Shown: piece after piece, positions 1-11,558 of the stretch
Numbering within the stretch: position 1 is the stretch's first letter
Layout of the letters: every line of letters begins with the position of its first letter
DNA from: Hirsutella rhossiliensis
Taxonomy: Eukaryota > Ascomycota > Sordariomycetes > Hypocreales > Ophiocordycipitaceae
Reading direction: 5' to 3'
Length of the DNA: 64,000 bases
NCBI RefSeq assembly: GCF_020360975.1
Contig: NW_025408677.1
Location: forward strand, 1,798,001-1,862,000
Program-made: the position numbers and the translations under genes
The notes under the pieces: model-generated
Told to the model about the DNA's origin: nothing
The model's input: the letters and a program-made list of their open reading frames with translations, nothing else
Databases searched by the model: none

Positions 1-2490
1 GCCCTTTTTGTACGCAGCCAGAGACTGGGACAGGAGAGTGCCGGGATCGCGCGAAATCCCGGGGGTTGCCTGGGCACCGGCCTCGCCCTCGTCGCATTCA
101 GCTTCCACGGGGTCAGAGTCGACTTTGTCGTTGCCGTTTCTGGCGTCGGCGGCCACCTCGCAATACAAGCTCCATAGAGCACTTCCCAGATTGCTCCATG
201 TCCTCGCGTCCTCGCCACCCGCCATGTCCGTCGAGCTGCCGATGGAGCGGCCGTACGCCTCAGCGGCTTCGTCAAACAGGCCGAGACGCAAGCTGATGTC
301 GCCGAGACGGCCCCACATCTCGGGGCTGAGGCGATTAACGGCCGTAGCAATCTTGTATGCCGCGCGGGCCTTGCGCCAGTCTTGACGTTGCAGGTAATGC
401 TCGCCAAGAGACTTCTGGGCGCGGGCGAAACGATGGCTGGAAATCTCCCATGCCCGCTCATAATAGCCAGGGTCGTCCTCGAGGTCACCGAGAATACACC
501 AGAGTCGAGGGGCGTTTGGCGGCGGCGGCGTTCTCTCGGGGCCCGCGTAGTCACCGGGCTTGAGGAGCGTCACATCCTGTATCCCTTCGTCATCTGGGTC
601 AGTCGTTTTCGGGGCCTCATCTCCGGTTCGGTGGAAGAGCCGCCATCGGATAATGGCCTTGGCCTTTTCTTCACCGCCGCTGCCCCTCCCTTGCTCGTCG
701 TCGGAGGCAGCCGAGCTGGCCAGGCAGAGAGCGACTTCGGCCCACAGGTGCAGGCGTTTGAAGATCTCGAGCGCAGAGGTTAGAGACCCGACACCAGCCC
801 ACGCGTAGGCAAGCTCAGATTCTAGATGCCAGCGCGGAGGGGTGGAAAGAGCATGGATATATCGAAGGCGTATATGAGCCGGGGCCGACTCGGACACCTT
901 GGGTGCGGGAAGGAAGGTTGCAGGAGTCTGGCTGTTGGCTGTTGTCGTTTCGCTTCCAGGTGCTGTCACTTGAATGTCCGGCACATCTGGGGTCCCAGAT
1001 CCCCCCTCGGCGGGTTTCTCCGGCTGCTTTGTTGCACTTGAAGTGTCGGCGAGGACTTGATCGGCCACTGCTTGGAGCTGGAGTACTCCACGCTCCAAGG
1101 TCCTGCTTCTGTGAAGCTCTATCCTCGACCGGACCAGCAACGCTTGGGTATAAATCTGCCAGTTGGTCGACTTGTCGGTCAAGACCCGTACGGCAAACGG
1201 GAGCACTTCTTCCGAGGTCAGGGTGTCGACGGGCGAGAAAGAATCCTTAATAGTGGCTTCCGTCAGGAGGATGATCTGGTCCAGTGGAGACAACTGTGGC
1301 TGGCCATCTGGAGATAAGTCGGCCAGACCCGGCGGCAGCGCAGCGGCCTCGGCTTCAGTCCCGTCGCTCTCCTTGGTAAAGTGGATTTGCTCCAAGAGGG
1401 TGTCATTGTTGAGCGGCAGCGCGTCAGGCTTGGCGTCTTCTTGTATATTTTCTATTGAGACGGCGTTTCCCCCACTGCGTGCAAGAACAACAAGCTGGCT
1501 GGTGCTCTTCTCCTGAAACCTTGTCCTTTTACCGAGCGCGCCCGACAGAGCGTACTCCAGACCGCTAGTCTGCGCCGCCTCTTTGAGCGTCCTTTGCGCC
1601 TTGTCATGGTAACCAAGCAAGATGTAGTTGTTGGCCGCCTCGACGAGGAAATGCGTCTTTTCCTCTCGAGTCCAGATCTCGGCAGTCGACAAGACCTGGT
1701 CGCCACAAACATGGCCAGACAAGGCATCCATGGAGTCGAGAATGGTCGAGGCCAAGGTGGGCACGTCGCTCCACTGGGAGCTTTTGGTGAAGTTGGAGCC
1801 ACGACCCAGACTAGGCTGCGTGAGCAGCTTGTAGTGCCAGACATTGACTCGCAATTTCGTCCAACCGATACTGCATCTGGTGCCCTGTGGTGACGCATCT
1901 ATAACGATCTGACTGCTCTCACTGGCTAGGGCATATAGGATGACAAATCTCGCAAGGGAGAAGAGTTCCAAGTACGGGATGTGGCTGTAGGGGGCAACAC
2001 CGTCCACATCGAGGTCTGCGATACAGGCTCTGCGGAGGTTCTGGATGGCAGTGGATGGGGCAGTGCTGTGGGAGCCTTGTTCGCAGGATGCGATCCAGGC
2101 ATTGGCGAAGCGGTCCTCGATGGAAGAGATGAGATTGGTGGGGAGGACGGGGCCAGTGACGTTTGCCTGGAGGAATGCATCGAGGGCCGCAAGGCCGACT
2201 GCCAGGATATCGGCGGCATGAGTGCCGGTCGCGAAAGTCTGAGACAGGGTAGGAGTCGATGAGTTTGCAAGCTGGGAGACGTGAGCCTTGATCAAGTCAC
2301 CAGCCAGCTTGCCATCTGCCAGGACCGACAGTGCGCGAACAGCTTCGCCATGGCTCTCGGGTGTGTAGGCAGTCGTTGCCGCTGTCGGGTCGCCGTTGAG
2401 GGATCGTTGGACAGCGCCAGATGCTTGGCTAGTGACGTCCATGGCCACAACCGAGGGGCCTCCTGTGGGAGGGGCGATTAGTGGCTGCAT
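1..2490 (-). CDS. TTC27/Emw1-family TPR protein, partial (3' end outside window)
   Basis: An uninterrupted reading frame of 830 codons runs from ATG at 2490 to the left edge without a stop, so the C-terminus is missing. The family is usually about 900 residues, so most of the protein is here. Residues about 660-830 carry TPR-like helices with the family signature (WCILGD, then YYERAWEIS, then RAQKSLGEHYL and WRKARAAYKIA). The middle is low in conserved motifs and has an Ala/Pro/Thr-rich linker around residues 490-530. The yeast relative is YNL313C and the Aspergillus one is Emw1, which is needed for cell-wall integrity. Human TTC27 is thought to assist assembly of large complexes. An in-frame Met lies at residue 17 and a CAG|GAG-type junction sits just before it, so a slightly shorter start is possible. 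Family assignment is from recognised motifs, not a search. Confidence 0.85.
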   Translation of the reverse strand, partial: MQPLIAPPTGGPSVVAMDVTSQASGAVQRSLNGDPTAATTAYTPESHGEAVRALSVLADGKLAGDLIKAHVSQLANSSTPTLSQTFATGTHAADILAVGLAALDAFLQANVTGPVLPTNLISSIEDRFANAWIASCEQGSHSTAPSTAIQNLRRACIADLDVDGVAPYSHIPYLELFSLARFVILYALASESSQIVIDASPQGTRCSIGWTKLRVNVWHYKLLTQPSLGRGSNFTKSSQWSDVPTLASTILDSMDALSGHVCGDQVLSTAEIWTREEKTHFLVEAANNYILLGYHDKAQRTLKEAAQTSGLEYALSGALGKRTRFQEKSTSQLVVLARSGGNAVSIENIQEDAKPDALPLNNDTLLEQIHFTKESDGTEAEAAALPPGLADLSPDGQPQLSPLDQIILLTEATIKDSFSPVDTLTSEEVLPFAVRVLTDKSTNWQIYTQALLVRSRIELHRSRTLERGVLQLQAVADQVLADTSSATKQPEKPAEGGSGTPDVPDIQVTAPGSETTTANSQTPATFLPAPKVSESAPAHIRLRYIHALSTPPRWHLESELAYAWAGVGSLTSALEIFKRLHLWAEVALCLASSAASDDEQGRGSGGEEKAKAIIRWRLFHRTGDEAPKTTDPDDEGIQDVTLLKPGDYAGPERTPPPPNAPRLWCILGDLEDDPGYYERAWEISSHRFARAQKSLGEHYLQRQDWRKARAAYKIATAVNRLSPEMWGRLGDISLRLGLFDEAAEAYGRSIGSSTDMAGGEDARTWSNLGSALWSLYCEVAADARNGNDKVDSDPVEAECDEGEAGAQATPGISRDPGTLLSQSLAAYKKG

Positions 2491-5400
2491 CAAGACTGAC
2501 GAGGAAGAGAGAGGGAGTGAGAAATACCGGCAGGAATGAGATTGGGGGCCAAGGCAAGATACTCAGGGAAGGGTGCGGCGTTACTGCAAATGTGTGGAAG
2601 CTCTTTCCACGGGACTCTGTTCCTGCGTGATGATCATGGCGAGCACACGCCGTCGGGCATCAATTCATGTTGGCGATGGAACGAAAAGTTGGTCTTGCTG
2701 ATAAGATAAGATGTGGATGGTGATGTTGGTGGGGGCGGGGCAGGTCTTGCTCGGCGGGACGGACGAGATTTTCCGGACTCTCCAACAACAACCACATTCT
2801 TGTCTGTGGAATTGTAGCCAAGTCGAGGCCATCTCGGGACGGATCGAGCCCGTTTCCGGTTTTGTCTTGCGTCGGAATTGAGACGGCCTCTGTCCAACTC
2901 TTCCCACTTGTTAACCGTCGCCTCTCCCTCTGCTTGCTTGAATGCCCCACACATGATTCACAACAGAATGGCCGTGGATTAGTCTCTATGCGCTGGCGAG
3001 GAGGCAGACAGGAATTGAGAGCGAGAATCCAGTATTCGCTGCCGGCAGATGTCAATCCCACAGCCCGCTTCGACAGCGGGGCGGATTGGTGCCGGCAGCC
3101 TACCGAAGACGCCCGAGAGAGCGGAGTGCTGAAGGGAAGAGTTTTCCTCCTCGTCTCCACAGTTGTTTCCCTTACTCGCGCATGGTCTGCCCATGAGGAT
3201 CTAGCATACCTCACCTGTAAGACGTGAGCCGTACGATACGCGTGGGCGCGTGCTTGGTGTATACAGGCCGACACCCTGCATCGTCGTTCCCTGCGTTTGT
3301 ACCTTACATGTGGCTCGGATACAACCCTTGTGGACACTGCTAACTTGGGAGCTTAGGCGTATCAAGCATTCGTTCATAAAGCGGAGCGAGTGCCTCCCAC
3401 ATTATTGGTTTCACCACCTCTTCATACGGCATCCCGTGACGGGGACGCTCCTCTGACGCAATGCTCAAAGAAACATGCGTCTGTAAACAGTTCCGTACAA
3501 GAGATCCGCGCATGGACGACGTATGCAAGAGGTACCCAAACTACAGTGCCATCATTGGCGGAGCGCGAGGCACAAAGCAGCAGGCAAATGGTAGGGAGAG
3601 CGGCCGTGTTTTTCTTACCCAACTTGACAAGGCCTTTTCAGGGCTTGCTTACCGACTCCTGTGCACTGTGCTGCACTGTCCACCTCCTCGGGTCAGCCGC
3701 CGTCCGCGCCGCCATCGCCGGCCGGGTTTTCATGGTGGTGGCCGAAGCAGGCAGTGTCTAGCCCCGCCCATTCCCGGGCGGCGCACTTGAGCGCTTTGAA
3801 CTCCGTAGGCTGCAGCATCTATGACACTGGCCATCGGGCCCACGCAACCCATTCTATGGCGTTCGTCGAGATAGGTTGCCCTAAGCAGGCAGGCAGACAG
3901 CCTCTCTCGTTCGTTACCAAGTGGCCTGGGGCGGTCTATGCTTTCCTCCTTCTAGAGTCTGCACGATGCGCGCGGGCGGTGGCATTTTGTCCCTGCAACA
4001 CTACCCCAGCTGGACGGACCAGAGCCCGGTTGGCTGACATCTGCACCGTGACGTCGGCCATGCCCGCCCGCAAATGGCATTAGCAAAGTCCCTAGGCAAG
4101 TCATGGTGCATGGAGAGACAGTGAAACCAACCATCGGAGCCAACGAGATGCCGGTCAGCAAAGGCTGAGGCCTAACAAGGGTCCTGCGCCGACGACGACG
4201 CAGCATTAACGACGGATGGATTTGTATGCTGCATGTAACTTACATACTGCTTGTGGATGGCAATTATATAGCCCCCGCTCACACTTGACCGAATGATATT
4301 ACGGAAAATGCCCGTCGTACGAGTGAGTCTTTTCACCGCTTATTTGTTGTTGTAGCGCCTAATTTTACAGGCAGTGCCCCCTTCCCACCTACAGGGTATT
4401 AGTAAGAAAGGTAAACAAAACATGCCCTGTGACGTCAGTGCCCCGAAGGCGGGAGGTCTGATGGGTCTTGCACGAGGGCTTGGGCCTCGGATGCGAAACG
4501 ACTTGCCGCAAGCAACGTGTTGGTGGGGAGCTTCTGGGTTTGCCCACAGGGACGACCCTGCACAGCAATTCTTCCAAGTTTCTTCAGCGCGTCTCGCAAT
4601 CGAGGTCGTCTGCTGCCCATCGACGATGGCCGCCTCTCACGAGTCTTTGGGGGCCAAAGAATGCACTGCACTTATTAGGTAACTTACAGTACATGCAATT
4701 CGGCCTTGTCCGTTTCCAGCAATGAGTGAGAGGTCACATGACCAGCCCAACCGAAATGGGGGAGAAAACTCGCACTTGGGGTCGAGAGCTCACGTGTATG
4801 CGCACGCTGAGCCTCGCCCCAGCTCGGCGGCTTGGCATGTGTGTGTGTGTGTGTGTGTACGCGGGTCCTCTTGCTGGCCTTGCAACCACACACACAAAGG
4901 GTATTTGCGCGAGCTAGTGGGAAATACAAACATTGCCATGTACAAGTGTTAAGCTTCGAGGCCGACTTCAGTACCTGCGGGGGGGCCGAGCCCATGCGCC
5001 ACTACGTCGTGGGACGAAAGTTGCTCAGCTCTTATCGCGGATTGGAAGACAAGGACTTGGGGTCCCGCCGTTGCTGCTAGCCCATGTACTGTACTGTACC
5101 GCATCCTGTGTGCAGTTGGTCTTTAATGCGGCGGGATTCTCCATCCTAGCCAGCGTGGGGCGATGAGGAAGGCAATAGGACCACTACAACAAGAAGAGAC
5201 CATCAGGGGCAAAGAGGAGTACAAAAGGCCCATCCTTTGGGGCGACGAGACAGAGAAAGACATAGACCTTAATCAGCTTCTTGGTCTGATCTCGTATTTT
5301 CTGGCGAGTGGCTACGTAGGTACGGAGTACTCGCAAGATGTAGGTCCCTACCTAAGGTACCTAGTACCTAGGTAATAGCGAGGCCCTGCTTAGACTTCCA

Positions 5401-6581
5401 TGGGTGTGCCTGGCCGTCGGCTAATCTAGGCACAGTTAGCAGCGCCCCTGGAGGTAAAATCTCTCTAGGTGCCTCGTCGCCACCGGCTTCACAGAGCCCG
5501 TGTACACGCAGCGGTACTGTCCTGTACATGCAGAACACAGCACCTGCCACCACAGCATCTCCCTGCAGTAGATGGTGGCTCAGATCTCGGTCAGCCTCTC
5601 CTCGGCTGCGTCGAGACGGAGCTCCCCTGCTTAAGCACGTGCAAGACCCATGAATCGTCCCAAAGAAAGGAGACTGGTACGTTTTCAATTGTTTAGACGC
5701 CGCCGCCCGTCAGGCAGCCACAGTCTCAACAGCGCATTCGGTGAGTGTGTATCGGCAGGGTACCGTCGAGGTACATTGCCGTGCTAGGTGGATGGGCGGG
5801 TGTGGGGGCGTGCGCTAGCGTCCTGCAAAGCACAGCAACAGCCACCATAGAGGGCCGGAAGCAAAAAAGGGCGCCAGTCTCTGCACAGCTGCAAAACACC
5901 ACCAAGCCGAAGCCGTCGTCGGCCTTTTCCCCCGTTGCTTGCAGCGGCAGCAGCAGCAGCGCAGAAGAGCTAAAAGGGAAATCGTGGCGGTACCAGGCAC
6001 CGGGTACCGTCGTGTAGCCCGAGCACAAGGGCTCAGCCTCCGCCCAGAGCCATGTACTTGCAATCGTCCGGGAAGAATCACTTTTGTACAAACCTTCTTG
6101 CTGCCCCATATTCCCCCAGCCAATGACTCGGTCCGGTGAACAATAGATCTGACGTACTTGGAGTCCTCCTTCCTCCCCATCTACATCAAGCCACCCACCC
6201 CCATCCATTTCTTCCTTTCCTCTTTTCCCCCTCAACCCTTACTCACCTCCCCTCTGAGGACTCCTTATCCCCCTTCTTCCTCCTTACACCATTACCCATT
6301 CTCTCTTCCGCCCCAATCCGTCCTCATAACATCACATCCTCGTGGCTTCGGTGCTGCACAGGGAGGAACATCGACCCTCACCTCTCCGTCTCTTCTTCTC
6401 GCGAGGGGAAGAGGCAGCGAGAGCGCGAGACAACAGGGCACAGAGACAGACAGAAATTGAGGAGTCAAGCGAGTGACTGAGACCGACCGTGAACCGCTGG
6501 CATCGCGAGCGTGAAGAGACCGTGTCGTTAGCCCCTGCCCGGCCTCCTCCGCACACATCGACAACCCAAGCCGCCACCGCC
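2491..6581. other. Long intergenic region (4.1 kb) upstream of two divergent genes
   Basis: No convincing gene was found. Short frames on both strands lack family motifs, splice signals or codon bias. The stretch contains a (TG)n tract at 4838-4858 and a TAGGTA/ACCTA palindromic cluster at about 5320-5385. A C/T-rich block at about 6170-6340 is the likely core promoter of the permease, and CTTATC at about 6262 (GATAAG on the other strand) is a possible GATA-factor site. Confidence 0.5.
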
Positions 6582-8455
6582 ATGACCATGACCGACGAGG
6601 AAAAGCAGTCGGGCAAGCTCGAGGTGCCCGGCTCCCCGGAGCTTGGCCATGTAGGCGGCGACCATCTCGGCGACAACAGCGACGGCCTCCAGCGCCGCCT
6701 CAACAACCGCCAAATCCAGCTTATCGCCATCGGCGGCTCCATCGGCACTGCCCTCTTCGTCAGCATAGGCAACGGCCTTGCCCTCGGCGGCCCCGGCAGC
6801 CTGCTCATCGCCTTCACCCTCTACTCGCTCGTCCTCGCCTGTGTCAACAACTCGCTTGCCGAGATGACGGTCCTCATGCCCGTGTCCGGCGGCTTCATCC
6901 GCCTTGCCGGCCACTGGGTCGACGATGCCCTAGGCTTCATGGCTGGCTGGAACTTCTTCCTCTACGAGGCCCTCCTGATCCCCTTTGAGATCACGGCCCT
7001 CAACCTGGTCCTCTCCTTTTGGGAGCCCAAGATGAAGGAGCCTGGTCCCACCGCCGGCATCTGTGCTGCCGTCATCATATGCTATGCGTAAGATTTGTAC
7101 TCCAAGGCGAGGGGAGGAAAGGGAAGAGAGGGCGCCCTTCTCGTCCGGACCCTGCCGTGCTCGTCTTATGCTTTGGGCGACGACCACCCTCTCTCCCCCC
7201 TTTCCCCCCCCCCCTGACCTCTCCTTCTCCCCCTCGTCAAGGCCCCATGCTAAACGTGGTGAATTGTAGTGCTCTCAATATCCTTGCTGTGCGTGGCTAT
7301 GGTGAGGCTGAATTCTGGCTGTCGGGAGGCAAGGTGATCCTCATCTTCATCCTCTTCTTCTTCACCTTTGTGACCATGCTCGGCGGCAATCCCAGCCACG
7401 ACCGCTATGGCTTCCGCTACTGGAACGACCCGGGCGCCTTCGCTGAACACCACACGACGGGCTCGCTCGGCCGCTTCGAGGGCTTCCTCGGCGCCCTGTG
7501 GAACGCCTCCTTTGCCATTGTCGGCCCCGAGTACATCTCCATGGTGGCCGCCGAGGCCAAGCGTCCCCGCATCTACATCAAGGCCGCCTTCAAGACCATC
7601 TACTGGCGCTTTGCCATCTTCTTCTTTGGCAGTGCCCTGGCTGTCGGCATCGTTGTGCGCTACAACGACCAGGTGCTCGTCGACATCAAGGACGGCAAGA
7701 CGCAGAGCGGCACGGCCGCGGCCTCGCCCTATGTCATTGCCATGCAGAACATGGGCATCGAGGTGCTCCCGCACATTGTCAACGCCCTCATGTTCACCTC
7801 CATCTTCTCGGCCGGCAACACGTACACGTATTGCGCCACGCGCTCGCTTTACGGCTTGGCCCTCGAGGGTCGTGCGCCAAGCTTCCTGCGCAAGTGCTGG
7901 AGCAACGGCGTGCCCATCTATTGCTTCTGCATCGTCATGTGCTTCCCGCTGCTGTCCTTCCTGCAGGTCGGCAACGGCTCGGCCATGGTTCTCGACTGGC
8001 TCGTCAGCCTCATCACCGCTGGCGGCATCATCGACTACCTCGTCGTATCCATTACCTTCATCTTTTACTATCGCGCCTGCCAGGCTCAGGGCGTCGACCG
8101 CAAGTCGCTGCCCTACTACGGCTGGGGCCAGCCCTACTGCGCCTACATTGCGCTGTTCGTCCAGTCGATCGTCGTCATCTTCTACGGCTACTCGGCCTTT
8201 ACGCCCTGGAGTGTCGACGGCTTCTTCCGCCACTACACGATGCAGATCATCGCCCCCATTCTATTCTTTGGCTGGAAGTTGCTTAAGCGCACCCGCGTTG
8301 TCCGCCCGCACGAGACCGACCTGGTCTGGCAACGGCCCACCATCGACCGCTACGAGGCCAGCTTTACCAAGGAGCCCGTCGGCTTCTGGACCGAGATGCT
8401 GCGGCTGGTTGGCATCAAACTCGGCAAGAAGAAGAGGGACCAAGGGGATGTGTGA
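6582..8455 (+). CDS. Amino-acid permease (APC family, fungal YAT type), 563 aa
   Basis: Two exons, 6582-7087 and 7270-8455. The intron begins GTAAGA, has a CTAAAC branch site at 7252-7257, and ends TTGTAG. The splice joins residues ICYA to ALNILAVRGYGEAEFW, which restores the family's conserved TM5 entry. Ending the intron at the upstream CAAG would break the frame. The product is a 12-TM proton/amino-acid symporter of the plasma membrane. TM1 holds the substrate-binding signature (AIGGSIGTALFVSIG, residues about 54-68), followed by MPVSGGFIRLAGHW and, late in the protein, the YGYSAF and PW elements. The N-terminus is short, acidic and Lys-containing, as expected of the cytosolic regulatory tail. 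The start has a strong context (GCCACCGCC before ATGACC). Substrate cannot be read from sequence. A neutral or general amino-acid carrier is the most that can be said. Confidence 0.92.
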
Positions 8456-9668
8456 GGCCATTGGCCTTGTCCGCGGGTGAAGTTGGGCTGCAGCGATAGA
8501 ACAGGCTTCTCGCCGCTTCGCGATCCGCCATTACATTCTCCTTGTTAGATTTTGACCCCGTTCGTTACATTTTTCCTACATTATCACGACACGGCCGACG
8601 GCGTGCGTCTTGACGCGCAACGGGCTGCGGTGCTATGACTTGACTATGATTGGCTAAGAGTCGGCATAGAATTGGCCCTCGAGGCTTGGCTGCGGAGTTG
8701 AGCACAGGCACTATATATACCCCTCAACAGACATAAGGAAAGCGAATATTAAGAAGTTTGAAGATGACGGTGTCATGAGCTGGCAACGGGATCTATACGT
8801 GAACGTGCACATGACTGCCTGGCGATACCGGCCTTGTCTAAACGACGATGCTGGGTGGGCATAACCAGCAGGGGAAGAAGCACTGGGTTCGTTCACGAAC
8901 GAACTCGACGGGCACCATGCTCGGCGACTTTACTCCATACGTATATGCTAGGAACCCTTGAGCGTTTGTGATTGTCGTCCTAGTCCCGCGCAACTCCACG
9001 GTGACTCCTCGTGCCCTTCTCATAGTCTGTATAGGTATATCACGTCGACGGCCCAGGGGCGGGGATGGGTTAGGGGTGTTGTACATACTGCGTCCATGTC
9101 GGCTGGTCAGGGACGCTGCAAGGCGTGGCACAGATACATTAACGGCTTGACCGGGCAAAAGTGGAATGTGCTCTGATAGTCGATACATCATGATGTTCTG
9201 TCCGATGCGGCTGAAAGTCACCGACGTCCGGCATGCACCCCAAGCTCATTATCCATCCCGCAGCGCTACGAGAGCCAATATTACAGCCGGCCCCTGCCAT
9301 GATACCTGTCGGTCCGCACCTGTCATGTCAAGGTATACATAACATGTGTGCCACGGGCATACAGATGCAGTCCCTTCATCTCGCCAAGAGCATGCCGCAG
9401 AAAGCACGACTCAAAGCCGCCGCTGTCAGTCGTTGGTGCGAGACGACACCCGTGACGAGACTACTACGTTCGCTGCTCCTGTATCCCATTGTGGTAGTTG
9501 ACCCGAGTTTACTGTGTAATTATGCCCTGCATGGCAGCAGGCCATGGTGGTATTTTTAACGATATATAAGGTGTCCCACGAGCCGGACGTTTTGTCCTGC
9601 TCTGGTTCAAGAAGACCGACAGCGCAAGACTTTCCCTTTTGTCTCCCCTGGTTTAGGCTTCATACGCC
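8456..9668. other. Intergenic region, 1.2 kb
   Basis: No gene seen. A TATATATA element at 8711-8720 has no convincing reading frame after it. A 7-bp inverted repeat (GTTCGTT, 4-nt loop, AACGAAC) lies at about 8887-8904. Confidence 0.45.
9563..9569 (+). promoter_or_regulatory. TATA box of the secreted phosphatase-like gene
   Basis: TATATAA lies 100 nt before the ATG at 9669. It is a strong TATA element, typical of regulated rather than housekeeping genes. Confidence 0.6.
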
Positions 9669-10811
9669 ATGTGGCTGCCCGTTTTCGCCGTCGTCGTCGA
9701 GGCCCTCGCCCTTGCGCAGGCATTGCCTACTCAAGGACCTCGGCCGTGGAATCCGTTTACCAGCGACGAGCCGACGGCGCGCTCCGGGCGTCTCTCCCCT
9801 CGCTGGGACCAACCGCGCAGCCTGAAGAGCGCGGCGCAGCACGCGGGCTTTTCCAAGTTCGAGTGGGTGGACGGCTTTCTCGAGAGCGGCGACCGGCTTG
9901 CTCGCTCGTCTGCGCCGTACTACAAAGGCGCCGACGGCGACCAACGGTTGACGCCGGAGACGATTGCGTTCCTCAAGCAGCAGAACATCGGGCACATCAT
10001 CAGTCTGAACTCGGAGGCGAATAACCAGGCCATCAAGGACCTTCTCCGGCGGAACAACATCGCCTACACGCCGTTGCCCGTGAAGGACTTTTCCACCCCG
10101 ACGCTCGAGGACATGAAGACGGGCTATGCGGCCTTTCGCGAGCACCGGGCGGGCACGCTGGTTTGGTGTGGCTATGGGCATGGACGCACCGGGACCATGG
10201 TCACGGCTCTGCAGGTGTACAGCGAGCATGAGAAGCCGTCGCCGAGGAAGCTGTTGCCGGGTGATTATACCAAGAACCACGTTGAGACGCCGAACCAGAT
10301 CCGGCTGTTGGACAAGCTTCAGCGGAGTCTGCAGCCGGGGGCGTTCAGACAGGCGGCCCGGAAAGTAGTCCAGGGCCTCCGGAACATGGTGGCCAAGGCG
10401 AAGGGCCAGGCCACGGACGGCCACTTGACCAGGCCAAAGCTGCCGCCGAAAAAGGCGGGCGAGAAGAGCAAGCCGGGCCACAGGCCGGGGCCCAAGACGC
10501 CCAAGTTGGTGGCCGACGTGTGGCCGGCCCAGACGCCGTCGAAGCCGCTGAAAGACGCCCCCAAGAAATTCGGCCACGGCATGGCTGCTCAGAACTTGGG
10601 CAAGCCGTCGAAAGCCCCGGGCCTGGTGACGTCGAAGCCACCCGCGCAGCCGGGCAAGAAACTCGGCATGGCCACCCAGGGGCCCGACAAGATGGTGAGT
10701 GAAACTTGGAAGCCCGGTCGACGGCGATACTAAAAAGCCATTTGCCAGTTCTTTGCCGGACGGATGCGGCCCGGGATGTACATCGGCAACCCCAAGATCA
10801 GGGTGCCGTGA
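9669..10811 (+). CDS. Secreted CX5R tyrosine/dual-specificity phosphatase-like protein, 362 aa
   Basis: Two exons, 9669-10694 and 10749-10811. The 54-nt intron starts GTGAGT, has a TACTAA-type branch site and ends GCCAG. Without splicing the frame would stop after 354 codons. With splicing the C-terminus becomes FFAGRMRPGMYIGNPKIRVP. Residues 1-19 form a signal peptide (hydrophobic core WLPVFAVVVEALALA). The catalytic loop is Cys167 to Arg173 (WCGYGHGRTGT), a perfect C(X)5R P-loop. Asp140 in PVKDFSTPT is the likely general acid. A Lys/Pro/Gly-rich basic tail fills residues about 225-340. PTP and DSP enzymes remove phosphate from Tyr (or Ser/Thr) or from lipid and RNA 5' ends. Which of these applies here is unknown. 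Secretion of such an enzyme suggests an extracellular or host-directed target. It converges on the secreted gene at 11559-12659. Confidence 0.85.
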
Positions 10812-11558
10812 CGGGGGCGAGGGGGAGGGGGAGGGGGAGGGGGAGAATCTACTCATACACATTGTCGTGTCGGTCTTGTACATGTGTTTTCCTGTCTTGT
10901 TCGAGTAGCCTTCAGCGCTGGCAAACCGCACCGCAGTCCCATCCACGTGTCATGTGTCTCGGCTCTGTAAGAGGCGGCATAGGGAGCAGAAACTGCCGGC
11001 AAGGGCCTGCAGGTCGAACGCCGGGGATACGTGCCGGTCTCCGGCGGCGGCAGTCCACCGATGCAAGTGTCGAGGGACGCCAGAAGCGCCCTCGACAGAC
11101 GCACCTCGGTTTGCCGAAGCAACCTTGCGGGCCCCCGGAGCGCTTACCGGACGCCATGGATGTCGGCTATAAGTGCCAAGAACCGATTGTAGAGATGGTC
11201 GTGTCGGGAGGTGGTATTATCGGTATATGCAAGATGAAGTCCCCGGCAACGGAATACAACGACGGGGAGAGGGCCTTGCGCAACAGCCTCGGAAGCCCAG
11301 GGCCTTGCGATGTGTCCATTGGAGTCTGATCTTGTTCTCTCAAAGTGTTACGGTCGCCATCGGCTTGGTATAATGCTTCATTGTTTGTATAGTTCCAGAT
11401 GAGCACACTAATACCCCTGGAGACTGGCTTCCCAGTCCTCAACTAGCTGTGTATCCATAACGCGTATTCGAACTGATGTCGTCCAGGCTAAGGCAGATTT
11501 CTCGTTATTTTGCATCGAGAGTCCAAGTATGGACAACAAGCATCTCCTCCCTCCCGCA
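10812..11558. other. Convergent intergenic region with a G-run repeat
   Basis: The region lies between two convergent secreted-protein genes. It opens with a (GGGGGA)n tract at about 10813-10845 immediately after the phosphatase stop codon, which could form a G-quadruplex. No gene was recognised in the remainder. Confidence 0.5.

Noticed and set aside
2660..3337. 225-codon minus-strand frame upstream of the TTC27 gene
   Set aside because: Arg/Ser-rich composition with no domain, overlapping alternative frames and no splice or start support.
5726..6235. 169-codon minus-strand frame in the permease promoter
   Set aside because: It is antisense to a C/T-rich promoter block, with low-complexity composition and no family motif.
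7250..8233. 327-codon minus-strand frame
   Set aside because: It is the antisense shadow of the amino-acid permease; its composition reflects GC-rich third positions.
9660..10946. 428-codon minus-strand frame
   Set aside because: It is the antisense shadow of the secreted phosphatase gene, which has a signal peptide and catalytic motif on the plus strand.
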